NCBI RefSeq assembly: GCF_005280195.1
Contig: NZ_SZPR01000017.1
Coordinates: 248,001 to 312,000 of the forward strand
Direction of reading: 5' to 3'
DNA: 64,000 bases
From: Streptomyces galbus
Lineage (GTDB): Bacteria > Actinomycetota > Actinomycetes > Streptomycetales > Streptomycetaceae
In this document: positions 26,604-35,454 of the stretch, piece by piece
Layout of the letters: each line of letters begins with the position of its first letter
Numbering within the stretch: position 1 is the first letter of the stretch
Translations under genes and position numbers: made by a program
The notes under the pieces: generated by a model
The model's database searches: none
What the model was told of the DNA's origin: nothing
The model's input: only the letters and a program-made list of their open reading frames with translations

Positions 26604-29600
26604 TCACTCGACGACGTGGCGACCCTCGGGCCGTGCGCTGCACGACGCCCGGAACGCGCAGTGCGTGCAGTGCTGGCCGGCGGACGGGGTGAACCGTTCG
26701 TCGAGGACCTTGCCGGCCGCCGTGGCGAGCAGGTCGCCGACCCACTCCCCTTCGAGCGGCTCCTGCGCCTGCACCTTGGGCAGGGTCTCGCCGCCGTCGC
26801 GCTGGGCGGCGCCCTGGCGGAGGTGGACGAGTTCCGCACCGCCGGGCTCGGGGCGCACCCCGTCGAAGACGTCGTCGACGGCTCCGGCGCGGACCGCGAG
26901 CTGGTAGACGGCCAGCTGGGGGTGGCGCTCCACCTCGCGCGCGGTCGGCGCCTGCTTGCCGGTCTTGAAGTCGACGACGTAGGCGCGGCCGTCGCCGTCG
27001 ACTTCGACGCGGTCCATTTGGCCGCGGATGCGCACCTGGTAGTCGCCGGCCTCCAGGGTGACGTCGAAGTCGTGCTCGCTCGCCACCGGTGTGCGGCCGG
27101 TGCGGTCCATGACGTGCCACTTCAGGAACCGCTCCAGCGCCACGCGCGCGTTGTCCTTCTCCTGCTGCGACTTCCAGGGCGCGTCGAAGGCGAGCGCGTT
27201 CCACACGGAGTCCAGGCGTTCCATGAGCACGTCGAGGTCGGCCGGGGTGTGCCCGGAGGCGACCTCGTCGGCGAGGACGTGCACCACGTTGCCGAAGCCC
27301 TGTGCGACGGTCGCGGGCGCGTCGGCCTTCACCTCGCGGCCCAGGAACCACTGCAGGGAGCACGTGTTGGCGAGCTGGTCGAGCGCGCTGCCGGACAGCA
27401 CCACGGGCTCGTCGCGGTCGCGCAGCGGCACCTTGCTCTCGGTCGGGTCCCACATGCCCCACCAGCGGTACGGGTGCGCGGACGGCACCAGGGGGCGGCC
27501 GTCCTCGTCGGCGAGCGCGGCCAGGCGGGCCAGGCGCCGGGCGGCGGCCTCCCTGAGGGGCGCGGAGGCGCGCGGGTCGACGGTGGTGGCGCGCAGTTCG
27601 GCGACGAGCGCGGCGACCGACAGGGGGCGGCGCGGGCGGCCGGTGACGTCCCGCGGCTCGACGCCGAGTTCGGCGAGGAAGCGGGAGGGCTGGTCGCCGT
27701 CGTCGGCGGGGGCCTTCACGGCGGTGACGACGAGGCGTTCCCGCGCGCGGGTGGCGGCGACGTAGAACAGGCGGCGTTCCTCGGCGAGCAGCGCGCCCGG
27801 GGTGAGCGGTTCGGCCAGCCCGTCGCGGCCGATCCGGTCGGCCTCCAGCAGCGAGCCCCGGCGGCGCAGGTCGGGCCACAGCCCCTCCTGGACGCCGGCC
27901 ACGACGACCAGCCGCCACTCCAGTCCCTTGGAGCGGTGCGCGGTCATCAGGCGCACGGCGTCCGGGCGCACGGCCCGCCGGGTGAGGGTGTCGGCGGCGA
28001 TGTCCTCGGCCTCGAGCTCCTCGAGGAAGTTCAGGGCGCCCCGGCCTCCGGTGCGCTCCTCCGCGCGTGCGGCCGTGGCGAACAGGGCGCACACGGCGTC
28101 GAGGTCACGGTCGGCGTTGCGTCCGGCCGCGCCGCCGCGCCGGGCGGCCCGCTCCAGGCGGTTCGGCCAGGGCGTGCCGTCCCACAGGTCCCACAGCGCC
28201 TCCTCGGCCGTGCCGCCGCCGGCGAGGCGCTCGCGGGCCTTGCGGAGCAGCGCGCCGAGGCGCTGCGCCCCGCGCGCGTACGTCGGGTCGTGCACGGCCA
28301 GCCGCTCCGGCTCGGCGAGTGCCCGGGCGAGCAGCGCGTCGGAGGGCGGGGGCAGCGGGTTGCCCCCGGCGCGCTCCTCGTCGCGCAGGGCGCGCCCGAG
28401 GCGGCGCAGGTCGGCGGCGTCCATCCCGGCGAGCGGGGAGGTGAGAAGGGTGAGGGCGGTCTCGGTGTCGAGCCAGCAGGGGGTGACGGCTTCGGGCCGG
28501 TCCTGCGGGCCGGTGCCGTGTTCGTCCGCACCGGGGTCCGCCGGGTCCGCCGGGCGCCCTTCGGCGACCGGTCCGTCCGCATCGTCCGGTGCGGGGGGCG
28601 CCGCATCGTCCGGTGCGGGGGGCGCCGCATCGTCCGGTGCGACGGTCGCCGCGTCCTCCGTCCGCTCCGCCGCCTCCGCGGTGGCCACCGCGCGCAGGGC
28701 CGTCAGGAGGGGGGCGACGGCCGGTTCGTGGCGCAGGGGCAGGTCGTCGCCGTCTATGTCCAGCGGAACGCCGGCGGACGTGAGGGCGCGGCGGACCGTG
28801 GGGATGGTGCGGGCACCCGCGCGTACGAGGACGGCCATCTCGCCCCAGGGGACGCCGTCCTCCAGGTGGGCCCGGCGCAGGATGTCGGCGACGTTGTCCA
28901 GCTCGGTGCCGGGCGTCGGGTACGTGTAGACCTCGACGCGGCCGCCGTCGCGTACGGGGGTGAGGTCCCGGTGGGCGCGCACCTTCTCGGCGGGGAGGCG
29001 GGTCAGCGGCATGCGCTGGGTGAGCAGCCGGGTGGCGGCCAGCAGCGCCGCTCCGGAGCGGCGGGAGACGCGCAGCACCTCGACGGGCGCGGGACGGCCG
29101 TCGCCGCGGGGGAACGCGCGCGGGAAGTCGAGGATGCCGTTCACGTCGGCGCCCCGGAAGGCGTAGATCGACTGGTCGGGGTCGCCGAACGCGACCAGGG
29201 TGCGGCCGCCGCCCGCGAGGGCGTGCAGCAGGCGTACCTGGGCGGGGTCGGTGTCCTGGTACTCGTCGACGTAGACGGCGTCGTACTGCCCGGCGAGCCG
29301 CCGGGCGGCCTCGGGACGGCGGGCGAGGAGCACCGCGCGGTGGACGAGTTCGGCGTAGTCGAGGACGCCCTGCAGGTCGAGGACGTCCAGGTACTCGGCG
29401 AGGAAGGCGGCCGCGGCGCGCCAGTCGGGGCGGCCGATACGGCGCGCGAAGGCGTCCAGGGCGCCGGGGTCGAGTCCCAGTTCGCGGCTGCGGGCGAGCA
29501 CCGCGCGGACCTCGTCGGCGAACCCGCGCGTGGTGAGGCAGGCGCGCAGGTCGTCGGGCCAGCGGACGTGCGAGAGGCCGAGGCGCTGGAGGTCGACCTG

Positions 29601-30065
29601 GCCGGCGAGCAGTTCACGGACCGTGACGTCCTGCTCGGGGCCGGACAGCAGGCGCAGGGGCTCCACGAACAGGTCGCTGTCCTGGTGGGCGCGGACCAGG
29701 GCGTAGGAGAACGAGTGGAAGGTGGTCGCCTGGGGGGCGTGGGCGGCGCCCATCCGCAGGGCCATGCGGTCGCGCAGCTCGACGGCGGCCTTGCGGCTGA
29801 AGGTGAGCACCAGGATCCGTGCGGGGTCGGCGCCGCGGGCGACGCGCGCGGCCACGGACTCCACCAGGGTGGTGGTCTTCCCGGTGCCCGGACCCGCGAG
29901 GACGAGCAGCGGTCCGCTGAGGTGGTCAACCACGGCGCGCTGGGCTGCGTCCAGTTCAGGGGGATCCACACGGGCCACAGGAGTACGGACCAGTCGGTAA
30001 GCGCCACGGCTCCCCTGCCGCGCCTGGGGGTGCGGCAGTCGTCCGGTGGAGGAGGAGGAGCTCAC
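26604..30065 (-). CDS. adnA: AdnA-type helicase-nuclease subunit with Fe-S cysteines
   Basis: 1153 aa from GTG 30065. UvrD-like motor: LAGPGTGKTTTLV (near 54), LTFSRKAAVELRDR, VYVDEYQDTDPAQ, GDPDQSIYAFRG, TAHRSKGLEWRLVVV, FYVAATRARERL. C-terminal nuclease: MDRVEVDGDG, VVDFKTGKQ, QLAVYQLAV. Cys902 together with Cys1133, Cys1136 and Cys1142 gives the C..CxxCx5C pattern of the AddB-type 4Fe-4S nuclease domain. An Asp/Ala/Pro repeat insert near 470-495 comes from a 24-bp tandem repeat. A 198-bp gap without another gene separates it from adnB. Confidence 0.9.
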   Translation of the reverse strand: MSSSSSTGRLPHPQARQGSRGAYRLVRTPVARVDPPELDAAQRAVVDHLSGPLLVLAGPGTGKTTTLVESVAARVARGADPARILVLTFSRKAAVELRDRMALRMGAAHAPQATTFHSFSYALVRAHQDSDLFVEPLRLLSGPEQDVTVRELLAGQVDLQRLGLSHVRWPDDLRACLTTRGFADEVRAVLARSRELGLDPGALDAFARRIGRPDWRAAAAFLAEYLDVLDLQGVLDYAELVHRAVLLARRPEAARRLAGQYDAVYVDEYQDTDPAQVRLLHALAGGGRTLVAFGDPDQSIYAFRGADVNGILDFPRAFPRGDGRPAPVEVLRVSRRSGAALLAATRLLTQRMPLTRLPAEKVRAHRDLTPVRDGGRVEVYTYPTPGTELDNVADILRRAHLEDGVPWGEMAVLVRAGARTIPTVRRALTSAGVPLDIDGDDLPLRHEPAVAPLLTALRAVATAEAAERTEDAATVAPDDAAPPAPDDAAPPAPDDADGPVAEGRPADPADPGADEHGTGPQDRPEAVTPCWLDTETALTLLTSPLAGMDAADLRRLGRALRDEERAGGNPLPPPSDALLARALAEPERLAVHDPTYARGAQRLGALLRKARERLAGGGTAEEALWDLWDGTPWPNRLERAARRGGAAGRNADRDLDAVCALFATAARAEERTGGRGALNFLEELEAEDIAADTLTRRAVRPDAVRLMTAHRSKGLEWRLVVVAGVQEGLWPDLRRRGSLLEADRIGRDGLAEPLTPGALLAEERRLFYVAATRARERLVVTAVKAPADDGDQPSRFLAELGVEPRDVTGRPRRPLSVAALVAELRATTVDPRASAPLREAAARRLARLAALADEDGRPLVPSAHPYRWWGMWDPTESKVPLRDRDEPVVLSGSALDQLANTCSLQWFLGREVKADAPATVAQGFGNVVHVLADEVASGHTPADLDVLMERLDSVWNALAFDAPWKSQQEKDNARVALERFLKWHVMDRTGRTPVASEHDFDVTLEAGDYQVRIRGQMDRVEVDGDGRAYVVDFKTGKQAPTAREVERHPQLAVYQLAVRAGAVDDVFDGVRPEPGGAELVHLRQGAAQRDGGETLPKVQAQEPLEGEWVGDLLATAAGKVLDERFTPSAGQHCTHCAFRASCSARPEGRHVVE
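28579..28650. repeat. 24-bp tandem repeat inside adnA
   Basis: Three consecutive 24-bp units starting GCATCGTCCGGTGCG at 28579, 28603 and 28627. The first two are identical; the third diverges at its end. On the coding (minus) strand each adds eight residues of the APDDAAPP type, so copy-number change would keep the frame. Confidence 0.9.
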
Positions 30066-30174
30066 GTGGTTCGCCGGTCCTGGTGGGTGTGCTGGTGGTC
30101 GGTCCGCCGCTCGTGCCGGGCGGTGGTGGCGGGATGAGGGGGACGCGTGCAGCCGACGCTACGCCCGGGACGTC

Positions 30175-30199
30175 AGCGGAAGCAGGACTTCCGCTTTTT
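30175..30199 (+). terminator. T-tailed intrinsic terminator on the strand antisense to adnA/atl
   Basis: AGCGGAAG (30175-30182), loop CAGGA, CTTCCGCT (30188-30195), then T5. On the plus strand this is a textbook intrinsic terminator, but both flanking genes (adnA, atl) are on the minus strand. On the minus strand the hairpin forms too but has only an A-run upstream. Confidence 0.6.
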
Positions 30200-30322
30200 C
30201 CCGTGGGCCTCGCCGGCCACGTGGGCCCCTCGCCCCTCGAACGTACGTCATGCCACGGACGTCCCCCCTTTCCCCCGTTCGGAGCAGAGGTCGCCCGGCG
30301 CGCCGTCCGATGGCGGAAGCTG

Positions 30323-30712
30323 TCAGGTGTGACCCTGCGCGTGTTCGCCGCCGTCCCAGCGCGCCCGTCTCATGTCGAGGCGCGGCAGGTGGCCCTCGGC
30401 GGCCCGGCCCGCCTCCTTCAGCGGTGTGCCCTCCGCCCGGTAGCGGCCGAGGGCGTCCAGCTCGTGCCCGGGCAGCAGCACGCCGTCGGCGCGCACCACG
30501 CGCCACCACGGGACGGCTCCGCCGTACAGGGCCATCACCCGGCCGACCTGGCGCGGTCCGCCCTCCTGGAGCCACTCCGCGACGTCCCCGTACGTCATCA
30601 CCCGGCCCGGCGGGATGCGGTCGGCCACGTCGAGGACCCGCTCGGCGTACTCCGGCAGGGCGTCGGTGTACTCCGGGCGGGCGTCGTCGTCCGGAGGGCT
30701 CAGCTCGCTCAT
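30323..30712 (-). CDS. Alkyltransferase-like protein (ATL)
   Basis: 129 aa, ATG 30712 (a start three codons upstream at 30721 is equally possible). Homologous to the DNA-binding C-domain of O6-alkylguanine transferase: PPGRVMTYGDVAEWLQ, recognition helix RQVGRVMALYGG, and PWWRVVRADG, where Trp69-Trp70 replace the Cys-His of the PCHR active site. It therefore cannot accept alkyl groups; ATLs flip O6-alkylguanines and hand them to nucleotide excision repair. Rv3204 holds the same position in mycobacteria, near AdnAB. Confidence 0.92.
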   Translation of the reverse strand: MSELSPPDDDARPEYTDALPEYAERVLDVADRIPPGRVMTYGDVAEWLQEGGPRQVGRVMALYGGAVPWWRVVRADGVLLPGHELDALGRYRAEGTPLKEAGRAAEGHLPRLDMRRARWDGGEHAQGHT

Positions 30713-30898
30713 CCGTCCCATCCTGCCCCACCCCACCGACAGTGCGACGGGCCGGCGACGGTGGGTGACCCTCGCCCCCACGGCGTCGCTTCGGGCAGAC
30801 TGTGCGCCCCGCACGCGCACCCTGAATGCCCCGTGTGCCGGTGGGACGTGCCACCATCGTGCGGGCGGTGACCGGTGATACGAGATCAAGAAGAGTCG
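30713..30898. promoter_or_regulatory. Divergent promoter region
   Basis: 186 bp between the ATL gene (minus) and the kinase-like/flippase gene (plus). AAGAAGAG before 30899 is a ribosome site. No operator was recognised. Confidence 0.3.
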
Positions 30899-33697
30899 AT
30901 GAAGCAGCAGGGCGTGCACCCCGAGGACGCGGAGGGGACCTCTGATGCTGCGTCGCGCCCGGACACCGCGAAGAAGGCCGCTTCCGCAGGTCACGACGGC
31001 CAGGCGCAGCCCTCCGCGGACGCCGCTGACCCGGCGGCCGGCGGGGGCGACCCCGAGGCCGCGGGCACCCCGCACGCGGAGTCCGGGGACGTGACCCACG
31101 CCGACGAGGTGGAGGGCGACGAACCGCTGCTCCCCGCGCGCGTGCACCGCCCCTCCGACCTCATGCGGCTGCTGGTGGGTGTGCTGGCGATCGTGGTGCT
31201 GCTCGCCGTCGCGGCGTTCGCCCACGGAACCACCTCGGGCCTCGAACAGGACATCAACAAGGGCACCGGCCAGGCGCCCGACCTGCTGATCAAGTTCGCC
31301 GGGCTGGTGTCCAGCATCGCGATCCTGCTGGTGCCGGTCGCGTTCGCGATCGAGCGGCTGATCAAACGGGACGGGCTGCGGATCGCCGACGGCGTGCTCG
31401 CCGCGGTACTGGCCCACGGTGTGACACTCGCCACCGACCTGTGGGTCGCCAAGGCCGCCCCCCACTCCATCCAGGACGCGCTGACGCAGCCCTCCCCCGG
31501 TGACGTGCACGCCCTGACCGACCCGGTGCACGGCTACCTGGCCCCGGTCATCGCGTACATGACCGCCGTCGGCATGTCCCGGCGCCCGCGCTGGCGCGCG
31601 GTGCTATGGATCGTGCTGATGCTCGACGCCTTCTCGATGCTCGTCACCGGGTACACGACGCCGTTCTCGATCATCCTCACCGTCCTGATCGGCTGGAGCG
31701 TGGCCTACGGCACGCTGTACGCCGTCGGCTCGCCGAACGTCCGGCCCACCGGCCGCACCCTCATGGCGGGCCTGCGGACCGTCGGCTTCCACCCGGTGAG
31801 CGCGGCCCGGGAGGAGGCGGTGGCGGACACCGCGGAGAACGGCGACCGCGGCCGGCGCTACTTCGTCACCCTGGAGGACGGCCCGCCGCTGGACGTGACG
31901 GTCGTCGACCGCGAGCAGCAGGCCCAGGGCTTCTTCTACCGCGCGTGGCGCAACCTGACGCTGCGCGGCTTCGCGACCCGCAGCAGCCTGCAGTCGCTGC
32001 GCCAGGCGCTGGAGCAGGAGGCGCTGCTGGCCTACGCGGCGATCGCGGCCGGCGCCAACGCGCCCAAGCTCATCGCCACGAGCGAACTCGGACCGGACGC
32101 CGTGATGCTCGTCTACGAGCACACCGGCGGACGCACCCTGGACTCGCTGGCGGACGAGGAGATCACCGACGACCTGCTGCGTTCGACCTGGCGCCAGGTG
32201 GAAGCGCTGCAGTCCCGGCGCATCGCGCACCGCAGGCTCGCCGGTGACGCGATCCTGGTGGATCGTTCCGGCGCGGTGATCCTCACCGATCTGCGCGGTG
32301 GTGAGATCGCGGCCGGTGACCTGCTGCTGCGCATGGACGTCGCCCAGCTGGTCACGACGCTCGCCCTGCGGGCGGGGGCCGAGCGGGCGGTGGCGTCGGC
32401 GGTGGGCGTGCTGGGGCCGGACGCCGTGGCCGACTGCCTGCCGATGCTCCAGCCGATCGCGCTGACCCGCTCCACGCGCGCGACGCTGCGCCGGCTGGCC
32501 CGGGAGCGCGCGCAGCGCGAGCGCGAGGCGGTGCTGGAGGCGTCCCGGCTGTCCCGGCAGGCCCGCCTGGAGGCCGCCGGGGAGGACGGCGCCGAGGCCG
32601 TCCCGGAGAAGACCGACAAGAAGGCCGTACGCGCGCAGGCGCGGGCCGAGAAGCGGGCCATCGACGAGGCGCTGGAGGAGGCCCGCGAGGAGGACCTGCT
32701 CACCCAGATCCGCCACCAGGTGCTGCGCATCCGGCCGCAGGCGCCGGTCGAGCCGGCCCGCCTGGAGCGGGTGCGCCCGCGCACGCTGATCAGCTTCATC
32801 GCCGGGGCGATCGGCGCGTACTTCCTGCTGACGCAGCTCACCCACATCGAGTTCGGGCCGCTCGTCGCGAACGCGCAGTGGGGCTGGGTCGCGGCGGCCG
32901 TGCTGTTCTCGGCGCTGAGCTACGTGGCCGCCGCGATGAGCCTGCTCGGCTTCGTCCCGGAGCGGGTGCCATTCCCGCGGACGGTGGCGGCGCAGGTCGC
33001 CGGGTCGTTCGTGAAGATCGTGGCGCCCGCCGCGGTGGGCGGCGTCGCGCTGAACACGCGCTTCCTGCAGCGCGCGGGGGTGCGTCCGGGGCTCGCGGTG
33101 GCGAGCGTGGGCGCCTCGCAGCTGTTCGGGCTCGGGTGCCACATCCTGATGCTGCTGTCGTTCGGCTATCTGACCGGCACCGAGAAGACGCCGTCGCTGT
33201 CGCCGTCCCGCACGGTCATCGCGGGCCTGCTGACCGTGGCGGTGCTGGTGCTCGTCGTGACGTCGGTGCCGTTCCTGCGGAAGTTCGTCGTCACGCGCGT
33301 GCGGTCGCTGTTCGCCGGGGTGGTGCCGCGCATGCTGGACGTGCTCCAGCGGCCGCAGAAGCTCGTCACCGGCATCGGCGGGATGCTGCTGCTGACGGCC
33401 TGCTTCGTGATGTGCCTGGACGCCTCGATCCGCGCGTTCGGCGACGACTCCACCTCGCTGAGCATCGCCAGCGTCGCCGTCGTCTTCCTGGCCGGCAACG
33501 CGCTCGGCTCGGCCGCGCCCACGCCGGGCGGTGTCGGCGCGGTGGAGGCCACCCTGACGGTCGGCCTGATCGCGGTGGGCCTGCCCAAGGAGGTCGCCGC
33601 CCCCGCCGTGCTGCTGTTCCGGCTGCTCACGCTGTGGCTGCCGGTGCTGCCGGGCTGGCTGGCGTTCACCCAGCTCACCCGCAAGGGCGCGCTGTAG
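30899..33697 (+). CDS. Kinase-like domain fused to LPG-synthase-type flippase domain
   Basis: 932 aa from ATG 30899. A disordered acidic head (1-70) is followed by about six membrane helices (80-280), a cytoplasmic domain (about 300-620) and about eight more helices (630-925). The cytoplasmic domain has an aminoglycoside-kinase-like catalytic loop HRRLAGDAILV (His444) and TDLRGGE (Asp464), then a charged coiled-coil segment. The C-terminal membrane part is the UPF0104/MprF-flippase family (PAAVGGVALNTRFL, APTPGGVGAVEA). The loop lacks the canonical HGDLHxxN, so kinase activity is uncertain. Likely moves or senses a lipid-linked substrate at the membrane. Confidence 0.85.
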   Translation: MKQQGVHPEDAEGTSDAASRPDTAKKAASAGHDGQAQPSADAADPAAGGGDPEAAGTPHAESGDVTHADEVEGDEPLLPARVHRPSDLMRLLVGVLAIVVLLAVAAFAHGTTSGLEQDINKGTGQAPDLLIKFAGLVSSIAILLVPVAFAIERLIKRDGLRIADGVLAAVLAHGVTLATDLWVAKAAPHSIQDALTQPSPGDVHALTDPVHGYLAPVIAYMTAVGMSRRPRWRAVLWIVLMLDAFSMLVTGYTTPFSIILTVLIGWSVAYGTLYAVGSPNVRPTGRTLMAGLRTVGFHPVSAAREEAVADTAENGDRGRRYFVTLEDGPPLDVTVVDREQQAQGFFYRAWRNLTLRGFATRSSLQSLRQALEQEALLAYAAIAAGANAPKLIATSELGPDAVMLVYEHTGGRTLDSLADEEITDDLLRSTWRQVEALQSRRIAHRRLAGDAILVDRSGAVILTDLRGGEIAAGDLLLRMDVAQLVTTLALRAGAERAVASAVGVLGPDAVADCLPMLQPIALTRSTRATLRRLARERAQREREAVLEASRLSRQARLEAAGEDGAEAVPEKTDKKAVRAQARAEKRAIDEALEEAREEDLLTQIRHQVLRIRPQAPVEPARLERVRPRTLISFIAGAIGAYFLLTQLTHIEFGPLVANAQWGWVAAAVLFSALSYVAAAMSLLGFVPERVPFPRTVAAQVAGSFVKIVAPAAVGGVALNTRFLQRAGVRPGLAVASVGASQLFGLGCHILMLLSFGYLTGTEKTPSLSPSRTVIAGLLTVAVLVLVVTSVPFLRKFVVTRVRSLFAGVVPRMLDVLQRPQKLVTGIGGMLLLTACFVMCLDASIRAFGDDSTSLSIASVAVVFLAGNALGSAAPTPGGVGAVEATLTVGLIAVGLPKEVAAPAVLLFRLLTLWLPVLPGWLAFTQLTRKGAL

Positions 33698-33784
33698 CGA
33701 CGGTCCGTGCCACGAGGCGCGGTCGGTACCCCCGGACGGCCCGCGTCCCGCGCGCGTGGCGAAGTGCGGCGCCACGATGGGGGC

Positions 33785-35326
33785 ATGCCCACCTCGCGCC
33801 CGCGCGCCGCCGCGCTGACCGCCCTCGTCCTGCTGTCGTCGCTGGTGGCCGGGTGCTCGGACGACGACTCCCGGGACGAGGACCTGACGGCGCAGAAGCT
33901 GCACTGGAAGGACTGCCCGGCCCCGTCCCGGGCGGAGGGCGGCGGCAGCGCCCCCTCCCCGCTGCCCGACGGCGACGCGTGGCAGTGCGCCACCATGAAG
34001 GCGCCCCTGGACTGGGACGACCCCGAGGGCGACACCCTCGGCATCGCACTGATCCGCGCCCGAGCGAGCGGCGGGGACGCCCGGCGGATCGGCTCACTGG
34101 TGTTCAACTTCGGCGGCCCCGGCGGCTCGGGCGTCACCACGCTGCCCGCGTTCGGCGAGGACTACGCGGCTCTGCGCACCCGCTACGACCTGGTGAGCTT
34201 CGACCCGCGCGGCGTCGGCCGAAGCGACGGGGTCAGGTGCGAGAACGACCAGCAGCTCGACGCCTACTTCCAGCAGGACATGACGCCCGACGACGCCGCC
34301 GAGCGCACCACGTACCTGGACAACACCAAGCAGATCAACGCGGCCTGCGAGAAGAACAGCCGAAAAGTCCTGCCGCACGTGCGCACCACCGACGCGGCCC
34401 GCGACATGGACCTGATGCGCCAGGTCCTCGGCGACCAGAAGCTGCACTACTTCGGCATCTCCTACGGCACCGAGCTCGGCGGGGTCTACGCCCACCTGTT
34501 CCCGCAGCACGTGGGACGGGCCGTGTTCGACGCGGTCGTCGACCCGACCCAGACGTCGGAGCAGGGCGCGCTCGGCCAGGCCCGCGGCTTCCAGCGCGCC
34601 CTCGACAACTACGCCGAGGACTGCACGTCGAAGCCCGAGGACTGCCCCGTCGGTGATACCCCCGAGGACGTGAAGAACCGTATCGCCCGGCTGCTGGCCC
34701 AGCTCGACACCAACCCCCTCCCGGGCGTCTTCCCGCGCGAGCTGACCCAGAGCGCGGCGACCAACGGCATCGCGCAGGCCCTGTACTCGAAGGACTTCTG
34801 GGAGTACCTCACCGAGGGCCTGGAGCAGGCCTACGACGGGGACGGCCGCACCCTGATGCTGCTGTCCGACTCGATGAACGGCCGCGGCGAGAACGGCGAG
34901 TACAGCAACCTGGTCCCCGCCAACATCGCCATCAACTGCGCCGACGACCGGCCCCGCTACTCCCCCGCCTACGTCGAGGGCCGGCTGCCCGCCTTCCGGG
35001 CCGCGTCCCCGCTGTTCGGGGACTTCCTCGCCTGGTCCCTGGTCAGCTGCACCGACTGGGCCGTCCCGGGGGCCGCCGACCACCCGGACGTCAGCGCCCC
35101 GGGAGCGGCGCCGATCCTCGTCGTCGGCAACACCGGCGACCCGGCCACGCCGTACGAAGGGGCCCGGAAGATGGTGGACGCCCTCGGCGGGGGCGTCGGG
35201 GTGGAGCTGACGTACAAGGGCCAGGGGCACGGCGCCTATGACAGCAAGAACAGGTGCGTGCAGACCGCGGTGAACGGCTACCTCCTGGACGGCAAGGTGC
35301 CCGCCGCGGGCACCGTCTGCTCCTGA
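33785..35326 (+). CDS. Secreted alpha/beta-hydrolase lipoprotein, SlpD/E-like peptidase (copy 1)
   Basis: 513 aa, ATG 33785. The signal peptide ends in the lipobox LVAGC. Tripeptidyl-aminopeptidase-like fold: oxyanion region FNFGGPGGSG, nucleophile Ser226 in GISYGTE, acid in GNTGDPATPYEGAR, and His in GQGHGAYD. The C-terminal TAP-C domain carries paired cysteines. Attached to the outer face of the membrane, it would trim N-terminal tripeptides or similar from extracellular peptides. It is followed, 128 bp on, by a close paralogue on the same strand. Confidence 0.9.
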   Translation: MPTSRPRAAALTALVLLSSLVAGCSDDDSRDEDLTAQKLHWKDCPAPSRAEGGGSAPSPLPDGDAWQCATMKAPLDWDDPEGDTLGIALIRARASGGDARRIGSLVFNFGGPGGSGVTTLPAFGEDYAALRTRYDLVSFDPRGVGRSDGVRCENDQQLDAYFQQDMTPDDAAERTTYLDNTKQINAACEKNSRKVLPHVRTTDAARDMDLMRQVLGDQKLHYFGISYGTELGGVYAHLFPQHVGRAVFDAVVDPTQTSEQGALGQARGFQRALDNYAEDCTSKPEDCPVGDTPEDVKNRIARLLAQLDTNPLPGVFPRELTQSAATNGIAQALYSKDFWEYLTEGLEQAYDGDGRTLMLLSDSMNGRGENGEYSNLVPANIAINCADDRPRYSPAYVEGRLPAFRAASPLFGDFLAWSLVSCTDWAVPGAADHPDVSAPGAAPILVVGNTGDPATPYEGARKMVDALGGGVGVELTYKGQGHGAYDSKNRCVQTAVNGYLLDGKVPAAGTVCS

Positions 35327-35454
35327 CCCGACCACTGAATCCGCAGGTCAGTGCGTTATCCACAGGCTTCGATGCGGTCGGCCCGATCCGCCTAGGATGG
35401 CCGGACCGCCGTTTCGCCGCACCGTGCGGACGGCTCACGAGGGGGGAAGAGCAC
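35327..35454. promoter_or_regulatory. Intergenic region with DnaA-box match
   Basis: 128 bp between the two hydrolase paralogues. TTATCCACA at 35356-35364 is a perfect consensus DnaA box of the general bacterial type. GGGGGGAAGA precedes the second gene. The presence of separate upstream DNA suggests the second copy has its own promoter. Confidence 0.4.

Noticed and set aside
22857..30137. Two open frames of about 1,200 codons on the plus strand opposite adnB and adnA
   Set aside because: Antisense frames created by third-position GC bias; the minus-strand frames carry full helicase and nuclease motifs.
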